From: Chryseobacterium indicum
GTDB taxonomy: Bacteria > Bacteroidota > Bacteroidia > Flavobacteriales > Weeksellaceae
Direction: 5' to 3'
NCBI RefSeq assembly: GCF_021504595.1
Contig: NZ_JACSGT010000002.1
Coordinates: forward strand, 434,001-498,000
Length of the DNA stretch: 64,000 nucleotides
The notes below the pieces were generated by a model. It saw only the letters and a program-made list of their open reading frames with translations, was not told the origin of the DNA and made no database searches. The first letter of the stretch is position 1; each line of letters begins with the position of its first letter. Below are positions 62,360-64,000 of this stretch, in pieces. A program made the position numbers and the translations under genes.

Positions 62360-63445
62360 TTATTTATATGAAATTGGTAAGGTATTTTTAGGCTGTTCGT
62401 TCAGCGGTAAAAGGAATTGTTCAAGCAAAGCTCTTCCGTTTTTGATGTGGGTTTCGATTTCAGGCTTTCGGTCTTCTTCGTATTTTCTGAACGTTTCCTG
62501 AAGGTCATTTCCTTCGGCTAAAAGATTTGTTAATGTGAAAGAATCTTTCAACGCAGAAGTAACACCCTGACTTGTAAAAGGAATCAGCGGATGTGCAGCA
62601 TCGCCGATAAAAACGACATTCTGATGGTAAAAAGGATTTAATTTTTCAAGTTCATACACTCTCCAGATATGGGCGTTTTCATAACTTGAACCTTCAATAA
62701 TAGATGAAACAAGAGTATTCCATCCGCCAAAATTATCCAGCATAAACTGTTTAATGCAGTCCGGAGTATAATCTTCGTTGATGAAATGTTTGGTAATATC
62801 AAACTGGCAGTACCAAAGAATTTTTGTAGAAGAAAGTTTTAAAACACCAAAAGTAAGTCCGCCGTTTTCATGATGAAACTTTAGGAAATTACTTTCAATT
62901 CGGCTTGCGAGTTCTTCATTTTCGATGATATTTACCACTTCATTTTCCAGAACGGCTCTCATGATTTCGTCCTGAAAAATGGTTCTTCTGATACGGCTTC
63001 TTGATCCGTCTGAAGCAACGACAACATCTGCTTCTAAAGTGTTATTTTCGTCCAGCGTAATTTGTGCTTTTCCCTCCGAAAATCCATTCAGTGCCACAGT
63101 TGAATTGTAAGAAATTTTATCTGATGGAATTCTCTTCGCAAGAATTTCAATCAAAGTACTTCTGGAAACGACAAAAACATCATCCAGATCCTTTTCGGAA
63201 AGAATTTCGCCGCTTTGGTTGTAATGGATGTATTTTTTCAGAAAACTTCCTCTGGCGTAAAGATCATTAATATCAATAATAGCTGAAAGATGCTCAATTC
63301 CTTCTTTGGGAATGATAAATCCATGTCCTTTCAGATCGTTTGGGGTTCTTCTTTCGTAGAGATGATAGTCGATATTATTTTTTTCCAAATAATTTGCCAT
63401 ACTCAGTCCGGATACACCGGCTCCTATGATTGCAACTTTGCCCAT
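62360..63445 (-). CDS. FAD-dependent monooxygenase
   Basis: The 361-residue group A flavoprotein has GxGxxG in AIIGAGVSGLSMANYLEKN at the N-terminus. The DG motif is VVASDGSRSRIRR, and the GD motif is VVFIGDAAHPLIPFTSQGV. These are the FAD and NAD(P)H contacts of TetX/PHBH-type hydroxylases. Substrate is unknown; related enzymes hydroxylate aromatics or inactivate tetracyclines, but resistance cannot be inferred from sequence alone. Only 1 bp separates it from the MalY-like gene. Confidence 0.9.
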   Translation of the reverse strand: MGKVAIIGAGVSGLSMANYLEKNNIDYHLYERRTPNDLKGHGFIIPKEGIEHLSAIIDINDLYARGSFLKKYIHYNQSGEILSEKDLDDVFVVSRSTLIEILAKRIPSDKISYNSTVALNGFSEGKAQITLDENNTLEADVVVASDGSRSRIRRTIFQDEIMRAVLENEVVNIIENEELASRIESNFLKFHHENGGLTFGVLKLSSTKILWYCQFDITKHFINEDYTPDCIKQFMLDNFGGWNTLVSSIIEGSSYENAHIWRVYELEKLNPFYHQNVVFIGDAAHPLIPFTSQGVTSALKDSFTLTNLLAEGNDLQETFRKYEEDRKPEIETHIKNGRALLEQFLLPLNEQPKNTLPISYK

Positions 63446-63604
63446 CTTTTTATTGTTGTTAGTTTTGTTTTTTTAATTTGTAAAATTTTCATTAAAACAG
63501 AATAATCTGCGTAAATTTTTTATTTGTGAAAACAGGATTATCCGTTAATGAATATGAAAAGAATGTTTCCTTACTGCTAAAATTCAGCCCTTTGAAGGAA
63601 ATGT

Positions 63605-63636
63605 GAAATAGATAATATCTTCTGTGATATTATTTC
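63605..63636 (-). terminator. Hairpin after the DUF502 gene
   Basis: GAAATAGATAATATC pairs with GATATTATTTC (with a one-base bulge) across TTCTGT, about 17 bp beyond the stop. Confidence 0.55.
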
Positions 63637-63652
63637 AGAATAAAAAGAAAGA

Positions 63653-64000
63653 CTATTCCGGTGCCTTGAAAATATTATCATCGGAATGGAACCCGGCAAC
63701 ACCGCCACTTACCGCAAATTTCATTGCCGAAGCAGCCGTCATCCCTACAACAGGTTTGATGTTTTTTTCTTCTGTGACGATTACCCAGCCCGAAATGGCA
63801 TAAGAATGGGGTAGATAAACCGCAACATAATTGTGCTTTTCAACATCAGCCATTTCTTTTTGCGTTAAAAACCCGATTCTCCATATTTCAGGATTTTCGT
63901 TGGTCTTTACCCAGACCGGATCGTTGAATTTTTTTTTGTCTCCTACGAAGGAGGACATTACATCTTTTGTGGGGGTGTAGATATGTTTTACACCGGGTGT
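63653..64000 (-). CDS. DUF502 family membrane protein, C-terminal part (runs off window)
   Basis: The frame is open to the right edge: 14 more codons (TPGVKHIYTPTKDV) precede the ATG at 63958, so the gene begins outside the window and that ATG is internal. VKHIYTPTKDVMSSF, IWRIGFLTQKEM and VAVYLPHSYAISGWVIVTE match the DUF502 pattern, a small membrane protein of unknown function. The N-terminal membrane helices lie beyond the edge. A weak hairpin follows the stop. Confidence 0.88.
   Translation of the reverse strand, partial: TPGVKHIYTPTKDVMSSFVGDKKKFNDPVWVKTNENPEIWRIGFLTQKEMADVEKHNYVAVYLPHSYAISGWVIVTEEKNIKPVVGMTAASAMKFAVSGGVAGFHSDDNIFKAPE

Noticed and set aside
62360..63445. Tetracycline-inactivating monooxygenase (TetX) as a resistance gene
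   Set aside because: The FAD motifs are shared by many group A hydroxylases; nothing specific to TetX was recognised.

Overview
The window reads as a chromosomal segment of a Bacteroidota member of class Flavobacteriia, most like Chryseobacterium or a close relative in the Weeksellaceae. The support is the AT-rich sequence, the flavobacterial gene order of the division and cell-wall (dcw) cluster, two TonB-dependent receptors, lipoproteins with short lipoboxes, the Bacteroidota -7 promoter element TAnnTTTG in front of many genes, and short leader peptides starting MKNxKKLS. No rRNA, tRNA or CRISPR array was seen.

Layout. 1-14750 (minus strand) is the dcw cluster, transcribed mraZ, rsmH, ftsL-like, ftsI, murE, mraY, murD, ftsW, murG, murC, ftsQ, ftsA, with the end of ftsA cut off by the window edge. 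A run of MraZ boxes precedes mraZ. Three small genes sit in gaps of this cluster: a four-helix-bundle protein (mraY/murE), a GIY-YIG endonuclease (murC/murG) and a GxxExxY PD-(D/E)XK-like protein (ftsQ/murC). Each is bracketed by inverted repeats. 14965-16858 (plus) carries an alpha/beta hydrolase, engB and a GNAT acetyltransferase. 16891-17676 holds no convincing gene but has a degenerate 21-bp tandem repeat.

17724-27471 is the most unusual region. A tightly packed nine-gene minus-strand operon of small envelope and membrane proteins (VWA-like lipoprotein, coiled-coil membrane protein, TerB-like, DUF6804-like, TM2, PH/SHOCT, SH3 lipoprotein, YegP-like and a Cys-rich protein) lies beside two paralogous LuxR-type response regulators and a TPR lipoprotein-type histidine kinase. 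Three promoters here share an 18-bp dyad, TTTACGG-N4-CCGTAAA, each exactly 20 nt upstream of a TAnnTTTG-like -7 box. This suggests a local two-component regulon.

27621-43345 holds msrA, a ROK sugar kinase, a siderophore receptor with a PepSY membrane protein, secA, a nucleotide-sugar epimerase, DUF2797 and AsmA-like proteins, and a PA0069-family radical SAM protein. 43412-44751 is an apparently intact IS3-family element with a canonical A_AAA_AAG frameshift site. It sits next to a divergent pair of Cys-rich bacteriocin-like leader peptides, one of which is a 55-codon gene.

45511-64000 holds a 2-oxoglutarate/Fe(II)-type oxygenase, menD, pabB/pabC-like genes, membrane proteins and an AI-2E family permease, uvrB, a BlaI/BlaR1-like pair whose sensor ends in a TonB-like domain, a PQQ-type sugar dehydrogenase lipoprotein, a second TonB receptor, a MalY/PatB-like aminotransferase paired with an FAD monooxygenase, and a DUF502 gene running off the right edge. 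All calls come from reading the sequence; no database search was run.
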